Positions 5,183-6,290 of a stretch of DNA of 6,290 nt are shown here, in pieces. The DNA is from Promethearchaeota archaeon. GTDB lineage: Archaea; Asgardarchaeota; Lokiarchaeia; Sigynarchaeales; SOKP01. Where the stretch lies: contig JAHPYY010000119.1 of assembly GCA_019058515.1 (NCBI GenBank), positions 1-6,290 on the forward strand, given 5' to 3'. How positions within the stretch are numbered: position 1 is the stretch's first letter; every line of letters starts with the position of its first letter. Below the pieces are notes generated by a model. That model was not told where the DNA came from and searched no databases. It saw nothing but the letters and a program-made list of their open reading frames with translations. Made by a program: the position numbers and the translations under genes.

Positions 5183-6290
5183 TTGAGCGTTCCTTATTTC
5201 GCAGTGAATAATACTGGTAGAAAGGTTGTAATGCTAGGAAACGAGGCGATAGCAAGAGGTATTTTAGAAGCCGGCGTTATAGTAGTGGCGGGATATCCTG
5301 GAACTCCTTCCTCAGAGATTCTTGACACACTCGGAAAAATGCAACCATACCATTCTCATTTGAAGATAGAATGGAGTATTAACGAAAAGGTGTGTTTTGA
5401 GACAGCTTACGGGGCTGCTATATCAAATATAAGGGCAGTTGCTTGTATGAAGCATGTTGGTGTAAATGTAGCTTCAGATGCGTTATTAACTGCGAGTTAT
5501 GCGGGTACTAGGGGTGGGATGGTATTAATCTCTGCAGATGATCCTAGTCTATTTTCATCCCAAAACGAACAAGATAACCGCTATTACGGTTTACATAGAT
5601 TAATTCCCGTGTTTGAACCTTCAACGCCTCAAGAAGCTAAAGATATAATTAAATTTGCGCTGGATTTCTCCGAAATGTACGAATGCATTGTTATTTTTCG
5701 CACAACTACTCGATTAAATCACGGAAGGGGTGATGTAGTCTTAGATGAGATTAGAGTCTCAGATAGACAAGCTGATTTTGATTGGGATCGAAAAAGGTGG
5801 GTGTGTTTACCTTCTCATTCAAGAATACATCGTTTAAACCAATTAAAGAGGTTTAATCTCATTCAAGATGCCGCTGACGATAATCCTTATAATTCCTTAA
5901 GAATGTCAGAACAAGAAATTAACGGAATTCGCTACGGATTTATATCTACGGGCGTCCCTTACGCTCACACGATTGACACTTTAAATTACTATGGAGTGAA
6001 AGATAAGGTATCTATATTGAAGTTGGGAATGGTAAATCCAGTACCGTTAAAACTGATCCAACAATTCCTAACATCAGTCGATAAAGTCTTGGTCGTAGAA
6101 GAACTTGAACCGATATTAGAAAACTCCTTGAAAAAAATAGCGTATGATATGAAATTAACCGATGTAGAAATCTATGGTAAAGATATCTTTCCTCAAAATT
6201 TTGAATTCCCTGCAGAACTTTACTTGGAGAAATTCGCAGAATTTTTAGATTTAGAATACAATAAAGAACGTTTACCTGAATTAGAGCTTA
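5183..6290 (+). CDS. iorA: Indolepyruvate:ferredoxin oxidoreductase, alpha subunit, N-terminal part (cut by window end)
   Basis: Large, TPP- and Fe-S-containing subunit of IOR. The frame is open from after TAA 5177 to the window end (369 codons of a protein usually over 600). Numbering from TTG 5183: MLGNEAIARGILEAGV (17-32), YPGTPSSE (38-45), EWSINEKVCFETA (63-75) with E68 in the position of the conserved TPP-side glutamate, MKHVGVNVASD (89-99) and ISADDPSLFSSQNEQDNR (116-133). Next come IFRTTTR, LPSHSRIH, a domain with GFISTGVPYA, and VEELEPILE plus YGKDIFP. All align in order with Pyrococcus IorA. The second TPP-binding domain and the C-terminal two-[4Fe-4S] ferredoxin domain lie beyond 6290. 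Alternative starts are GTG 5204 and ATG 5231; the latter would begin right at the MLGNEA strand and seems too short. Shine-Dalgarno support is weak for all. Co-transcription with iorB is likely. Confidence 0.93.
   Translation, partial: MSVPYFAVNNTGRKVVMLGNEAIARGILEAGVIVVAGYPGTPSSEILDTLGKMQPYHSHLKIEWSINEKVCFETAYGAAISNIRAVACMKHVGVNVASDALLTASYAGTRGGMVLISADDPSLFSSQNEQDNRYYGLHRLIPVFEPSTPQEAKDIIKFALDFSEMYECIVIFRTTTRLNHGRGDVVLDEIRVSDRQADFDWDRKRWVCLPSHSRIHRLNQLKRFNLIQDAADDNPYNSLRMSEQEINGIRYGFISTGVPYAHTIDTLNYYGVKDKVSILKLGMVNPVPLKLIQQFLTSVDKVLVVEELEPILENSLKKIAYDMKLTDVEIYGKDIFPQNFEFPAELYLEKFAEFLDLEYNKERLPELEL

Noticed and set aside
1..6290. CRISPR array, insertion sequence or rRNA gene
   Set aside because: No regularly spaced repeats, transposase motifs, terminal inverted repeats with target duplications, or rRNA-like stretches were seen on reading through the window.

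Overview
The window is AT-rich DNA from a strict anaerobe that ferments amino acids or other organic acids. All recognisable genes lie on the + strand. Candidate sources are a low-GC archaeon (an Asgard/Lokiarchaeia-like lineage would fit) or an anaerobic bacterium. The gene families fit either. TTG/GTG starts and a possible BRE/TATA box before iorB lean slightly archaeal. Strong Shine-Dalgarno sites and a hairpin-plus-T-run terminator are compatible with both, so the assignment is tentative.

Left block (1-3974): four tightly packed genes that look like one operon. They are (1) the 3' nine-tenths of a tungsten/molybdenum aldehyde:ferredoxin oxidoreductase (AOR) family subunit, entering from upstream; (2) a 162-residue polyferredoxin with sixteen cysteines for four [4Fe-4S] clusters; (3) a ketopantoate-reductase-family NAD(P)H dehydrogenase with its full active site; and (4) a BadF/BadG/HgdC-type ATPase, the activator of 2-hydroxyacyl-CoA dehydratases and benzoyl-CoA-reductase-like enzymes. 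The first two resemble the large and small subunits of the WorLS/AorBA-type enzymes.

Middle (3975-4529): about 555 bases with no intact gene. In order it holds a bulged hairpin, a structured stretch ending in a terminator-like hairpin with a T run, a DUF433 (VapB-like antitoxin family) gene that appears frameshifted at its 5' end, another long hairpin, and a possible promoter.

Right block (4530-6290): iorB followed by the 5' part of iorA, together indolepyruvate:ferredoxin oxidoreductase. The Fe-S and much of the TPP-binding part of iorA lie beyond the window.

How the genes may work together (inference): IOR oxidises aryl 2-oxoacids to acyl-CoA and reduced ferredoxin. AOR oxidises the aldehydes that accompany 2-oxoacid breakdown and also yields low-potential electrons. 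The dehydrogenase could reduce 2-oxoacids to 2-hydroxyacids. The ATPase could use low-potential electrons to fire a dehydratase or aryl-CoA reductase encoded elsewhere. This would be a Stickland-like set with an oxidative and a reductive branch. The dehydratase itself is not in the window, so the link is unproven.
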